Positions 38,684-48,082 of a DNA stretch of 55,053 nt are shown piece after piece. The first letter of the stretch is position 1; every line of letters begins with the position of its first letter. The notes beneath the pieces are model-generated. The model had not been told where the DNA came from. It saw only the letters and a list, made by a program, of their open reading frames with translations, and did no database searches. The translations under genes and the position numbers were made by a program. The DNA is from Streptomyces sp. A0642 (GTDB lineage Bacteria; Actinomycetota; Actinomycetes; Streptomycetales; Streptomycetaceae): contig NZ_SSBL01000038.1 in assembly GCF_004795105.1 (NCBI RefSeq), positions 1 through 55,053 on the forward strand, in the 5' to 3' direction.

Positions 38684-41395
38684 GTGGCTGAGACGGCATC
38701 GAAGAAGACGGCAGACAACCGACCGCGCCTGCTCCTGATGGACGGGCACTCCCTGGCGTACCGGGCGTTCTTTGCGCTGCCTGCGGAGAATTTCACGACG
38801 GGGGCGGGACAGCCGACGAACGCGGTGTACGGCTTCGCGTCGATGCTCGCGAACACGCTGCGTGACGAGGCGCCGACGCATTTCGCGGTGGCGTTCGACG
38901 TGTCGCGCAAGACGTGGCGTTCGGAGGAGTTCCCGGAGTACAAGGCGAACCGTTCGAAGACGCCGGACGAGTTCAAGGGCCAGGTCGAGCTGATCGGTGA
39001 GCTGCTGGACGCGATGCACGCGGACCGTTTCGCGGTCGACGGCTTCGAGGCGGACGACGTCATCGCGACGCTGGCGACGCAGGCCGAGGCTGCCGGGTTC
39101 GAGGTGCTGATCGTCACCGGTGACCGGGACTCGTTCCAGCTGATCACGGACCATGTGACGGTGCTGTACCCGACCAAGGGCGTGTCGGAGCTGACGCGGT
39201 TCACCCCGGCGAAGGTCGAGGAGAAGTACGGACTCACCCCGCAGCAGTACCCGGACTTCGCGGCGCTGCGCGGTGACCCGTCGGACAACCTTCCGGGCAT
39301 TCCCGGCGTGGGGGAGAAGACGGCTGCGAAGTGGATCAACCAGTTCGGTTCGTTCGACGAGCTGGTGGCGCGGGCCGACGAGGTCAAGGGCAAGGCGGGG
39401 CAGAATTTCCGCGACCACCTGGACGCGGTGCGGATGAACCGGCGGCTGACCGAGATGGTCCGTGACGTGGAGCTGCCGAAGACCCCGTCCGATCTGGAGC
39501 GCGCTCCGTACGACCGCACGGCGGTCACCGGGGTGCTCGACGTGCTGGAGATCCGCAATCCGAGCCTGCGCGAGCGGCTGCTCGCGGTGGATCCCGGCAG
39601 GTCCGAGGACGAGGCCCCGGCGCCCGCCGCGGGCATCGCGCTGGACGGTTCGGTGCTGGGGGCGGGTGAGCTCGCCCCGTGGCTGGCGGAGCACGGAGCC
39701 CAGCCGCTGGGCGTCGCCACGGTCGACACCTGGGCGCTCGGCAGCGGCACGGTCACCGAGATCGCGCTCGCCGCGGCAGGCGGGGCCGCCGCCTGGTTCG
39801 ACCCGGCACGGATCGACGAGGCCGACGAGCAGGCGTTCGCCGCGTGGATCGCGGACGCGGACCGGCCGAAGGTCATGCACAACGCGAAGAGCGTCATGCG
39901 CGTCTTCCCGGAGCACGGGTGGCGGACCGAAGGCGTGTCGATGGACACCGCGCTCGCCGCGTACCTGGTCAAGCCGGGCCGGCGTTCCTTCGCGCTGGAC
40001 GCCCTGGCCGTGGAGTACCTGGGGCGCGAGCTGGCTCCGGCGGCCTCGTCCGACGGCCAGCTGGCGTTCGGCGCGGACGACCAGGCCGAGGCCGATGCCC
40101 TGATGGCGCAGGCGCGTGCGGTCCTCGATCTCGGTGACGCGTTCACGGCGCGGCTGAAGGAGGTCGGCGCCGCCGAGCTGCTGCACGACATGGAGCTGCC
40201 GACGTCGATCCTGCTGGCGCGGCTGGAGCGGCACGGAATCGCGGCGGACCGGTCCCATCTGGAGGGCATGGAGCAGCAGTTCGCGGGCGCCGTGCAGCAG
40301 GCGGTGAAGGAGGCGCACGCCGCGGTGGGCCGCGAGTTCAACCTCGGTTCGCCCAAGCAGCTCCAGGAGGTCCTCTTCGGGGAGCTGAGCCTGCCGAAGA
40401 CGAAGAAGACGAAGACGGGTTACACCACGGACGCGGACGCGCTGGCGTGGCTGGCCGCGCAGACCGAGCACGAGCTGCCGGTCATCATGCTGCGCCACCG
40501 CGAGCAGGCGAAGCTGCGGGTCACGGTCGAGGGCCTGGTCAAGACGATCGCGGCGGACGGCCGTATCCACACCACGTTCAACCAGACCGTGGCGGCGACC
40601 GGCCGGCTGTCCTCCACCGACCCCAATCTGCAGAACATCCCCGTGCGTACGGACGAGGGCCGGGCGATCCGCCGGGGCTTCGTCGTCGGCGAGGGCTTCG
40701 AGACGCTGATGACGGCGGACTACAGCCAGATCGAGCTGCGGGTGATGGCCCACCTCTCCGAGGACGCGGGCCTGATCGAGGCGTTCACGTCCGGTGAGGA
40801 CCTGCACACCACGGTCGCCTCCCAGGTCTTCGGCGTCGAGAAGACGGCGGTCGACCCGGAGATGCGCCGCAACATCAAGGCCATGAGCTACGGGCTGGCG
40901 TACGGGCTGTCCGCGTTCGGCCTGTCCCAGCAGCTGAACATCGAGGCCGGCGAGGCCCGTGGCCTGATGGACACCTACTTCGAGCGGTTCGGCGGGGTCC
41001 GCGACTATCTGCGCCGCGTGGTGGAGGAGGCCAGGGCCACCGGCTACACGGAGACGATCTTCGGCCGCCGCCGCTACCTGCCGGACCTCAACAGCGACAA
41101 CCGCCAGCGCCGTGAGACGGCCGAGCGGATGGCGCTCAACGCACCGATCCAGGGCACGGCCGCGGACATCGTCAAGGTCGCCATGCTCCACGTCGACCGG
41201 GCGCTGACCGAGGCGAAGCTGTCCTCGCGGATGCTGCTCCAGGTCCACGACGAAATCGTGCTGGAGATCGCCCCGGGCGAGCGGGAGCAGGTGGAGAGGA
41301 TCCTGCGCCACGAGATGGCGACGGCCGTGCAACTGCGGGCGCCGCTGGACGTGTCGGTCGGGGTGGGCTCGGACTGGGAGTCCGCCGCCCACTGA
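38684..41395 (+). CDS. polA: DNA polymerase I
   Basis: 903 residues from a GTG at 38684 with AGGA upstream. It fills gaps in repair and lagging-strand synthesis. The 5'-3' exonuclease domain shows LLLMDGHSLAYRAFFALP, KANRSKTPDEFK, DGFEADDVIATLA and GDPSDNLPGIPGVGEKTA. The middle 3'-5' exonuclease-like domain lacks the usual acidic set and is likely inactive, as in other actinobacterial PolA. The polymerase domain has motif A DYSQIELR, motif B RRNIKAMSYGLAYG and motif C QVHDEIVLE. It is divergent from the molybdopterin gene. Confidence 0.97.
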   Translation: MAETASKKTADNRPRLLLMDGHSLAYRAFFALPAENFTTGAGQPTNAVYGFASMLANTLRDEAPTHFAVAFDVSRKTWRSEEFPEYKANRSKTPDEFKGQVELIGELLDAMHADRFAVDGFEADDVIATLATQAEAAGFEVLIVTGDRDSFQLITDHVTVLYPTKGVSELTRFTPAKVEEKYGLTPQQYPDFAALRGDPSDNLPGIPGVGEKTAAKWINQFGSFDELVARADEVKGKAGQNFRDHLDAVRMNRRLTEMVRDVELPKTPSDLERAPYDRTAVTGVLDVLEIRNPSLRERLLAVDPGRSEDEAPAPAAGIALDGSVLGAGELAPWLAEHGAQPLGVATVDTWALGSGTVTEIALAAAGGAAAWFDPARIDEADEQAFAAWIADADRPKVMHNAKSVMRVFPEHGWRTEGVSMDTALAAYLVKPGRRSFALDALAVEYLGRELAPAASSDGQLAFGADDQAEADALMAQARAVLDLGDAFTARLKEVGAAELLHDMELPTSILLARLERHGIAADRSHLEGMEQQFAGAVQQAVKEAHAAVGREFNLGSPKQLQEVLFGELSLPKTKKTKTGYTTDADALAWLAAQTEHELPVIMLRHREQAKLRVTVEGLVKTIAADGRIHTTFNQTVAATGRLSSTDPNLQNIPVRTDEGRAIRRGFVVGEGFETLMTADYSQIELRVMAHLSEDAGLIEAFTSGEDLHTTVASQVFGVEKTAVDPEMRRNIKAMSYGLAYGLSAFGLSQQLNIEAGEARGLMDTYFERFGGVRDYLRRVVEEARATGYTETIFGRRRYLPDLNSDNRQRRETAERMALNAPIQGTAADIVKVAMLHVDRALTEAKLSSRMLLQVHDEIVLEIAPGEREQVERILRHEMATAVQLRAPLDVSVGVGSDWESAAH

Positions 41396-41399
41396 CCCG

Positions 41400-41415
41400 G
41401 GCCCCCGGAGGGGCC
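41400..41415. terminator. Short hairpin between convergent polA and DUF4184 genes
   Basis: GGCCCC and GGGGCC (41400-41405 and 41410-41415) form a 6-bp GC stem with a 4-base loop within the 26-bp gap. Confidence 0.4.
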
Positions 41416-41421
41416 GTGTGC

Positions 41422-42291
41422 TCAGTCGCCGGTCCGGCTCGTGTCCCGGGCCGGACCGGCGACGGGGAGCGCGGGTGTGCCTGCGCCCCGGTTCCGCAGC
41501 CGCGTCCACACCCCGTACAGGACGAGTCCGACGGCGAGCCCGGCGCCCGCGCCGAAGCAGGCGGTCGGGATGATGTCGAGCGGTGTGCTGACGTGCCCGA
41601 AGTACGCGTACCAGCGCGCGCAGCGGTGCACGATGCCCAGCAGCACGCACAGCCCGATGGACGCGGCGGCCCACCACCGCGCCCGGCGGTCCAGGACCGG
41701 TACGGACACCGGCGCCGGCCTCGCCCCCGCCCGGCGCAGCCCCGACACGGTGAACCACACGAGCACCGCCAGCGCCAGCGCCGAACTCCCGTACTGCACC
41801 AGTTGGAACACCGGGTGGCCGCCCGCGTTCCGCCCGAGCACCGGCACCATCCGCACACCCCACCGGTCGTGGTGGGTGAAGGCGTCCCAGCCGACATGGG
41901 TGGCGGCCCCGATGACGGCCGACACGACGAACCACGCACCGTCCCGCAGCCCCAGCGGTCCGCGTTCCGGCGGGCGCCGGGCGCCGCGGACCCACGTGTG
42001 CACGCGCCCCTGCCAGGCCACCGGCAGCAGGGCCACGAGGGGTTCGCGCAGCAGCAGCCACAACGCCACGGTCGCCGCGGTGATCAGGACGTCGACCGTG
42101 CACACCCCCCACCACGCGTGGGTGACCCGGCCGAACTCCATGGCGCCCGGGATCGCGGTGTCCGCGTAGTACGTCATGTCGGGGGCGAACGATCCGGCGA
42201 CGAGAGCCGAGGCGAGGAGCGGTCCGCGCCCTGTCCCGTTGCGGCGGATCCCGGGGAGGACGGCTGCGGCGTGGCTGAGCGTGAACGGCAT
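41422..42291 (-). CDS. DUF4184-family membrane protein
   Basis: 289 residues from the ATG at 42291, where MPFTLSHAAAVLPG, the family's usual opening, begins. Five to seven hydrophobic segments are visible, with His-rich turns HAWWGV, THVGWDAFTHH and HPVFQ that are conserved in these proteins and recall membrane metal-dependent hydrolases. Function unknown. There is no ribosome site, and CATACT seven bases before the ATG suggests a leaderless message. It converges on polA. Confidence 0.85.
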   Translation of the reverse strand: MPFTLSHAAAVLPGIRRNGTGRGPLLASALVAGSFAPDMTYYADTAIPGAMEFGRVTHAWWGVCTVDVLITAATVALWLLLREPLVALLPVAWQGRVHTWVRGARRPPERGPLGLRDGAWFVVSAVIGAATHVGWDAFTHHDRWGVRMVPVLGRNAGGHPVFQLVQYGSSALALAVLVWFTVSGLRRAGARPAPVSVPVLDRRARWWAAASIGLCVLLGIVHRCARWYAYFGHVSTPLDIIPTACFGAGAGLAVGLVLYGVWTRLRNRGAGTPALPVAGPARDTSRTGD

Positions 42292-42298
42292 GGGGGGA

Positions 42299-42304
42299 AG
42301 TATG
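42299..42304 (-). promoter_or_regulatory. -10 box of the DUF4184 gene, leaderless type
   Basis: CATACT on the minus strand ends seven bases before the ATG at 42291, placing the transcription start on the start codon. Confidence 0.4.
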
Positions 42305-42478
42305 CGTGAGCGGTCGGCACCCACTTTTCACCGACTGGACAACTTGCGGACCGGAAGGTGAGAAACCGGTAAGAAGCGGCAGGGCCGCTGTGTTCCGCGA
42401 GCACAAGTTGCCGTAGGGTCGCCTGAGTCCAGGCGCAGGGGAGCGCGGACAGTTGACGAGGGGGAGGGCCCACACGTT

Positions 42479-44194
42479 ATGGCAGCGCAATTCGGTCGCC
42501 GACTGCGCAGGGGGGCGACCACGGCAGCCGTGGCCGCTGCCGCTGTGGCCGCTCTTTCCGCCTCGCAGGGCCCCGGTTCGCCTCTGGTGGCGTCCGACAG
42601 CGACCAGCCGGCCGCCGGTCCGGCGGGGTCGACGCCCTCGGGCGACGGCGCCGCGTCCGGCAACTCGCCCTACTTCACCGATCTGCCGCCGCTGAACACG
42701 CCCAACAAGCCGGGCTCCTCCGTGAATCTGCCCGTCACCGGCAGTGCGGAATCGGGCATACCGGCGTCGGTCCTCGCGGCGTACAAGAAGGCCCAGCAGA
42801 CCATCGCGGGCACGGACGCCGCGTGCCGGCTCCCGTGGCAGCTCCTCGCCGCGATCGGCAAGGTCGAGTCGGGCCAGGCCCGCGGCGGCCGCGTCGACGC
42901 GCAGGGCACCACCTTCTCCCCGATCCTCGGGCCCGCCCTCAACGGCCAGGGCTTCGCCCTGATCAAGGACACCGACAACGGCGCCTACGACGGTGACGCG
43001 ACGCACGACCGGGCGGTCGGCCCGATGCAGTTCATCCCGTCCACGTGGGCGACCTGGGGCCAGGACGGCAACGCCGACGGCCGCAAGGACCCCAACAACA
43101 TCTACGACGCGGCGCTCGCCGCCGGGCGCTACCTCTGCGCCGGCTCGCGTGATCTGGGCCTCGCCGCCGACCTGGACCGGGCGGTCCTGAGCTACAACCA
43201 CTCGGACGAGTACCTGCGTACCGTCCGCACCTGGTTCGAGTACTACAACCACGGCACCCACGAGGTGCCCGACGGCACCGGTGTCCTGCCGGCCGAGTCC
43301 AGCACCGGGACGCGTCCGGACACCGGGTCCGGCACCCACGGCAGCAACCCGTCCTCCTCGCCGTCGCCCTCGCCGTCGCCTTCCGGAACCCCGGCCCCGA
43401 CCCCGACGCCCAAGCCGCCGTCGAAGCCGACCCCCGGTCCCAGCGATCCGGGCAAGGGCCCGGGCGGCACGACGAAGCCCGCCACCCCGACTCCCGAGCC
43501 CACGCCGTCCCCGGTTCTCGCCGCCGTGCGGGACGCGGGCACCGGCGAACTGTCCGCCACCGCGGGCGACGCCTTCGCCGAGCGCGTCAAGGTGCGGGCG
43601 CAGAGCAACTTCGGCAAGCCGCTCGCCAAGGTGTCCGTGACCTTCACCGTCACCGGTGACACGGACGCCGCGTTCGACGGCGGGAAGCGCACCGCCACCG
43701 TCGTGACCGGCGCCGACGGCACGGTCACCGCACCGGTGCTGAAGGCGGGCGAGAAGACCGGTGCGTTCACCGTGCGCGCGACGGCCACCGGCACCGCGCT
43801 GCCCGCCGTCACCTACGCGGCGACCGTCACCGCCCGGCAGGCCGACGCCATCGCACGGACGGGAACCGCGGAGCTGACCGCGGTGGCGGGCCAGACGTTC
43901 GCCGACGTCACCGCCGCGGCCACGTACAAGGGCGCGGCCGCCGGCCGGGTCACCGTGACCGCCACCATGATCACCGACGACGAGAAGCCGGCCGAGAACG
44001 ACAAGGGCCCGTACTTCACGGACGACGCGGGGAACCCGGTCCGCACCCTCGTGCTGATCACGGACGCCGACGGCAAGGTGACCCTCTCGCACATCTACGC
44101 CGACGGCGCCGCGGGCACGTACAAGCTGCGCCTGAGCACCGAGGGCGGCGCCACCGTCGTCATCGGGCTCACGGTCGAGGCGCCCGCCGCCTGA
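42479..44194 (+). CDS. Secreted lytic transglycosylase with Ig-like C-terminus
   Basis: 571 residues. An N-terminal signal peptide (RRLRRG, then an Ala-rich core to about residue 30) directs export. Residues about 95-255 are an SLT/MltB-like lysozyme fold: LPWQLLAAIGKVESGQARGG with the catalytic Glu, RAVGPMQFIPSTW, and AALAAGRYLC. A Ser/Pro/Thr-rich linker (about 265-335) separates it from about 230 residues of Ig-like repeats (VSVTFTVTGDTDAAF, VTVTATMIT). It should cleave peptidoglycan during growth or division. The 154-bp leader was checked for a c-di-AMP (ydaO) riboswitch and none was convincing. Confidence 0.9.
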   Translation: MAAQFGRRLRRGATTAAVAAAAVAALSASQGPGSPLVASDSDQPAAGPAGSTPSGDGAASGNSPYFTDLPPLNTPNKPGSSVNLPVTGSAESGIPASVLAAYKKAQQTIAGTDAACRLPWQLLAAIGKVESGQARGGRVDAQGTTFSPILGPALNGQGFALIKDTDNGAYDGDATHDRAVGPMQFIPSTWATWGQDGNADGRKDPNNIYDAALAAGRYLCAGSRDLGLAADLDRAVLSYNHSDEYLRTVRTWFEYYNHGTHEVPDGTGVLPAESSTGTRPDTGSGTHGSNPSSSPSPSPSPSGTPAPTPTPKPPSKPTPGPSDPGKGPGGTTKPATPTPEPTPSPVLAAVRDAGTGELSATAGDAFAERVKVRAQSNFGKPLAKVSVTFTVTGDTDAAFDGGKRTATVVTGADGTVTAPVLKAGEKTGAFTVRATATGTALPAVTYAATVTARQADAIARTGTAELTAVAGQTFADVTAAATYKGAAAGRVTVTATMITDDEKPAENDKGPYFTDDAGNPVRTLVLITDADGKVTLSHIYADGAAGTYKLRLSTEGGATVVIGLTVEAPAA

Positions 44195-44214
44195 TCCGCG
44201 CACAGCACGTGCAG

Positions 44215-44247
44215 CAGCCCCTTCGCCGGCACCCGGCCAAGGGGCTG
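44215..44247 (+). terminator. Terminator after the lytic transglycosylase
   Basis: CAGCCCCTT (44215-44223) pairs with AAGGGGCTG (44239-44247), with an inner GCCGG/CCGGC stem, 21 bp after the stop codon. TTCC follows. Confidence 0.8.
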
Positions 44248-44333
44248 TTCCACGTGTTCTCATCTCGCGTCCCGGTTGCTACGGTGCCCCAGTCCTGACG
44301 ACCCATCAGTTGTGAGCCCACGGGAGGCCGCAT

Positions 44334-44471
44334 ATGCGTGCCCTGGTCGCCGCCGCCATCGGACTGGCCGCCGCCCTCGCCCTCGTCCTCACCATCAGCG
44401 CGATCGGCGCTCCCCCGGGCGAGACCTCGCCCAAACCCCTGCTGACCACGGTCCCGGGTCCGAAGAACTAG
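44334..44471 (+). CDS. SPW_0924-type micro-membrane protein (45 aa)
   Basis: ATG at 44334 behind GGGAGG, TAG at 44469-44471. The peptide has one hydrophobic segment (residues 3-25: ALVAAAIGLAAALALVL onward) and a Pro-rich external or cytoplasmic tail ending TTVPGPKN. The pattern MRALxAAA plus TSPKPLLTTVP matches, from memory, the small Streptomyces family named SPW_0924, whose function is unknown. It lies 72 bp upstream of the DUF3068 gene in the same direction and may be co-transcribed with it. Confidence 0.75.
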   Translation: MRALVAAAIGLAAALALVLTISAIGAPPGETSPKPLLTTVPGPKN

Positions 44472-44543
44472 TGCCGTGACCGGCGCGGCCCGCCGGGAGG
44501 GGCACCAGCCGTCCGCACCACGGAATGCAGAGGGAGGACACCC

Positions 44544-45545
44544 ATGCGCCGCCGAGCCAGCCTCGTACTCCTGGCCCTCGCCGTCTTCTTCGCCGCACTG
44601 TCACCGTTGGTGCGCTGGTACGCCTTCCCGCGGCTGGCGAAGATCCCGCCGAACCAGTACCAGGAGACCGTGCTGGAGGCGCGGCCGGCGACGCTGCTCG
44701 ACTACAGCACCCTCAAGGCCGAGAAGGTCGACAGGATCACCATCGTGCAGACCCTCAGGGGCAACGTGGAGGAGTCCGAGAAGATCGAGCGCAGCGCCGG
44801 CCGCGACGTCGTCGTGTGGGACGCCCTGTCCTACGTCCAGGGGCCCGACGGCAAGATGGTCTCCAAGATCCCCGAGCGGTACATCTTCGACGCGCACAGC
44901 CAGGACCCGGTCCACGCCACCGGCGAAATGGTCGACGGCGATCCGGTGAGCCGCGAAGGCATCGAGTTCAAGTGGCCCTTCCTCACGGAGAAGCGCGACT
45001 ACGAGTACTTCGACGCCCAGACCCGCACCAGCTCGCCCATCCACTACAAGGGCACGCGCGATTTCCGGGGCATGGACGTCTACTACTTCGAGCAGACCGT
45101 CCCCTGGACCAAGGTGCCCATGCCCAAGACGATGCCGATCAAGGGCATCACCGCCGGGCAGATCGCCAGCACGGGCGTGACCCGCTGGTACACCACCAAG
45201 CGGATGTTCTGGGTCGACCCCGTCACCGGAGCCCCGGTCAACGGCGAGGAGGTCCACAAGGAGGAGCTGCGGAACGCGAAGGCGATGGGCATGGCCCAGG
45301 ACACCGTCACCGTGTTCGCCGGGCACGTGAAGATGCGCGAGGACTACATCGTCTCCATCGTCGACCTGGTCAGGTCCCAGCGGGTCCTCGTCCTGCTGCT
45401 GACCTCCTACCTGCCCTGGGGCTTCCTCACCCTGGGCGGCGGGCTGCTGGCGCTCTCGCTGTGGCTGGAGGCCCGTTCCCGGCGGCCGGACGAGGCGCAG
45501 ACCCCCGGGCGGGAGGAGTCGGCCCCCGCCCCTACTCCCGCCTGA
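44544..45545 (+). CDS. DUF3068-family membrane-anchored protein
   Basis: 333 residues, ATG at 44544 behind GGGAGG. One membrane segment near the N-terminus (LVLLALAVFFAALSPL) and one near the C-terminus (VLLLTSYLPWGFLTLGGGLLAL) enclose a large extracytoplasmic domain rich in beta strands, with DYEYFDAQT and FEQTVPWTKVP typical of the porin-PorA-like DUF3068 group. Function unknown; in actinobacteria the family is linked to the envelope. Its 3' end overlaps that of hrpB by 14 bp. Confidence 0.87.
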   Translation: MRRRASLVLLALAVFFAALSPLVRWYAFPRLAKIPPNQYQETVLEARPATLLDYSTLKAEKVDRITIVQTLRGNVEESEKIERSAGRDVVVWDALSYVQGPDGKMVSKIPERYIFDAHSQDPVHATGEMVDGDPVSREGIEFKWPFLTEKRDYEYFDAQTRTSSPIHYKGTRDFRGMDVYYFEQTVPWTKVPMPKTMPIKGITAGQIASTGVTRWYTTKRMFWVDPVTGAPVNGEEVHKEELRNAKAMGMAQDTVTVFAGHVKMREDYIVSIVDLVRSQRVLVLLLTSYLPWGFLTLGGGLLALSLWLEARSRRPDEAQTPGREESAPAPTPA

Positions 45546-48033
45546 GCCGCGCCTTCGTGAACCGGGTCGCCTCCACCGTCGTCGGATCCTCCGGCCACGG
45601 ATGCCTCGGGTAGCGGCCGCGCAGCTCCGCCCGCACCGCCTTGTAGCCGTCGCTCCAGAACGACGCCAGGTCCGCCGTCACCGCCGCGGGCCGCCCCGCG
45701 GGCGAGAGCAGATGCACCAGGACCGGCACACCGGCCACCCGCGGGGTCTCCTGGAGGCCTAACAGCTCCTGGAGCTTCACCGCGAGCACGGGCTGGGGCC
45801 CTGCGTACTCCACCCTGATCCGGGAACCGCTCGGCACCTCGATCCGCTCCGGGGCGAGCTCGTCCAGCCTGGCCGCCTCACCGGTCGCCCACGGCAGCAG
45901 CCGGCGCAGCGCCTGCCCGGCGTCGATCCCGGCCAGGTCCGTGCGGCGGCGGGCCCGTGACAGCTCGGGCTCCAGCCACTGCTCGGTACGGTCCAGGAGC
46001 GCCTCGTCCGAGACGTCCGGCCACGGTTCGCCGAGCTCCCGGTGGAGAAACGCCAGCCGCTCGCGCAGCTGCCCCGTGTCCCGGCTCCAGCGCAGCAGCC
46101 CGAGGCCCTCCCGCCGCAGCCCCTCCACCAGGGCCTCGCGGACCAGCGCGGGATCCGCCTTCTTCAGCGGGCGCGCCACCAGCTCGACGGCGCCCAGGCG
46201 CTCCACCCGGCGGGCCACCACGTCCCGCCCGTCCCAGCGGACCTCCTCGCCCGCGAACCGCAGATGCCCGGCCGCCACGCGTGCCGTTTCCTCGTCGATC
46301 ACCGCCGCCAGCCGCACCTGCGCCGACGCGGCGTGCGCGGGACGGTCGGCGACCGCGACGGCCAGCCACGGCGCACTGCGCAGCCGGGAGCCGTCCCGCA
46401 GCTCCGCTCCGGTGCCGGACGCCATCAGGAACGTCCCCTCGCCCCGGGCCCGCGCCACCCGCTCGGGAAAGGCCAGGGCCGCGACCAGGCCGACGGCGGC
46501 GTCGTCCGGACCGGACCCGCCGGCCCCGGCGCCCTTGAAGGAGGAGGACAGCCGCCGCACCTCCTGGCGCCAGCGGGCCGCGTAGGCGTCCTTGCCCAGG
46601 CGTGCGGTACGCAACGCGGCGGCCAGGTCGTCGCCGTACTCCCGGGGCGGCTCCTCGCTGAGCAGCGCCACGACCTCCGCGGCCCGCCGGCCGCCCACCT
46701 CGGCCGCCCCGTCCAGCAGCGCCCTCGCCAGGCGGGGGTGCAGCCCGAGCCGGGACATCCGCACCCCGCGGTCGGTCACCCGGCCGTCCGCCTCCACCGC
46801 GCCGACCGCCGTCAGCACCTCCCGGGCCGCCGCCATCGCCCCGGCCGGCGGCGGGTCCAGCAGCGCGAGCCCCGCGGCGTCCGGATCGCCCCAGCAGGCC
46901 GCCTGGAGGGCGAACGCCGCCAGATCGGCCACCTTGATCTCGGGGGAGGGGAACCGGGACAGGCGCCCGTCCTCCGCCTCCTCCCAGCAGCGGTAGACGG
47001 TCCCCGGGGCCTCGCGGCCGGCCCGGCCCGCCCGCTGACGGCCCGCCGCCTGCGAGGCCCGGACCGTCGTCAGCGCGCTCAGGCCCCGCGCATGGTCGGT
47101 GCGCGGCTCCCGGGCCAGCCCCGAGTCGACGACGGTCCGCACCCCCGGAACGGTCAGCGAGGACTCCGCCACCGACGTCGCCAGCACCACCCGCCGCCCT
47201 CCGGACGAGCCGGCCAGCACCGCGTCCTGCACCGACGCCGGGGCCCGCCCGTGCACCTGGAGCACCTCCGCGGCCACCCCGGACAACTGCCCGGCCACCC
47301 TGCTGATCTCGCCGACACCGGGCAGGAAGCACAGCACGTCGCCGTCCCGCTCGGCCAGTGCCCGGCGCACCACGGAGGCGACGTGGGTCAGCAGCGCCGG
47401 ATCGACCCGCATCCCGTGCGGCGGCCGCACCGGCCGCAGCGGCGGGGCCCACACCACCTCCACTGGGTACGACACACCCTCGGCCTCGATCACCGGAGCG
47501 TCGCCGAGCAGCCGTGCCCAGCCCTGCGCGTCGGTGGTCGCCGACGCGGCGACCAGCCGGAGATCGGGGCGGATCGCCTCCCGCACGTCCAGCAGGAACG
47601 CGGCCACCGTGTCGGCGTCCAGATGGCGCTCATGACACTCGTCGATGATCACCGCGTCGACGCCCGCGAGCTCCTGGTCACGCTGGAGCCGCTGGAGCAG
47701 CACCCCGGTGGTGACGACCTCCACCACGGTGTCCGGCCCCACCAGCCGCTCCCCGCGCACGCTGAACCCGACCCGTTCGCCGGCCCGCTCGCCGAGCAGC
47801 CACGCCATGCGGCGGGCCGCGGCCCGGGCGGCGATCCGCCGGGGTTCGGCGACCACGACCCGGCGCACCGGGCCGTCGCCGGTCAGCCCGGCCAGGACCA
47901 GGGGGACGAGGGTCGTCTTGCCGGTGCCGGGAGGCGCGCAGAGCACCGCGACGCCGCGGTCGTCGAGCGCCCGCCGCAGCGCGGGCACGGCGGTGCGGAC
48001 GGGCAGCTGGTCCAGTGCGTCGGTATGGATCAC
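45532..48033 (-). CDS. hrpB: ATP-dependent helicase HrpB
   Basis: 833 residues from a GTG at 48033. DExH-box features are APPGTGKTT (Walker A), DECHERHLDAD (motif II), ASATTDAQ (motif III), and ATSVAESSLTVPGVRTVVDSG and QRAGRAGREAPG (motifs V and VI). The HA2 and HrpB C-terminal domains with PWATGEAARLDELAPERIEVPSG complete it. HrpB proteins are predicted RNA helicases; the bacterial role is not well defined. The start codon lies only 12 bp from a perfect 24-bp palindrome. Confidence 0.93.
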   Translation of the reverse strand: MIHTDALDQLPVRTAVPALRRALDDRGVAVLCAPPGTGKTTLVPLVLAGLTGDGPVRRVVVAEPRRIAARAAARRMAWLLGERAGERVGFSVRGERLVGPDTVVEVVTTGVLLQRLQRDQELAGVDAVIIDECHERHLDADTVAAFLLDVREAIRPDLRLVAASATTDAQGWARLLGDAPVIEAEGVSYPVEVVWAPPLRPVRPPHGMRVDPALLTHVASVVRRALAERDGDVLCFLPGVGEISRVAGQLSGVAAEVLQVHGRAPASVQDAVLAGSSGGRRVVLATSVAESSLTVPGVRTVVDSGLAREPRTDHARGLSALTTVRASQAAGRQRAGRAGREAPGTVYRCWEEAEDGRLSRFPSPEIKVADLAAFALQAACWGDPDAAGLALLDPPPAGAMAAAREVLTAVGAVEADGRVTDRGVRMSRLGLHPRLARALLDGAAEVGGRRAAEVVALLSEEPPREYGDDLAAALRTARLGKDAYAARWRQEVRRLSSSFKGAGAGGSGPDDAAVGLVAALAFPERVARARGEGTFLMASGTGAELRDGSRLRSAPWLAVAVADRPAHAASAQVRLAAVIDEETARVAAGHLRFAGEEVRWDGRDVVARRVERLGAVELVARPLKKADPALVREALVEGLRREGLGLLRWSRDTGQLRERLAFLHRELGEPWPDVSDEALLDRTEQWLEPELSRARRRTDLAGIDAGQALRRLLPWATGEAARLDELAPERIEVPSGSRIRVEYAGPQPVLAVKLQELLGLQETPRVAGVPVLVHLLSPAGRPAAVTADLASFWSDGYKAVRAELRGRYPRHPWPEDPTTVEATRFTKARLRRE

Positions 48034-48044
48034 GCCCCCAGTCT

Positions 48045-48068
48045 CGTACGGCGGGGCCCCGCCGTACG
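48045..48068. terminator. Perfect 24-bp palindrome between methyltransferase and hrpB
   Basis: CGTACGGCGGGG followed at once by CCCCGCCGTACG, a perfect palindrome. It begins 15 bp after the methyltransferase stop and ends 12 bp before the hrpB start, both genes on the minus strand. It may terminate the first or act as an operator/5' structure of the second. Confidence 0.55.
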
Positions 48069-48082
48069 CACCGGCGGGTGTC

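Noticed and set aside
42325..42478. A c-di-AMP (ydaO) riboswitch ahead of the lytic transglycosylase
   Set aside because: Some G-rich similarity, but the conserved internal blocks of that riboswitch could not be found and the leader is short.
36245..44263. A minus-strand frame open for about 8 kb, running from the molybdopterin gene through the antisense of polA and beyond
   Set aside because: Only the first 757 codons before 38518 match a protein family and have a ribosome site. The rest is antisense to clear genes and open because stop codons are rare at this GC content.
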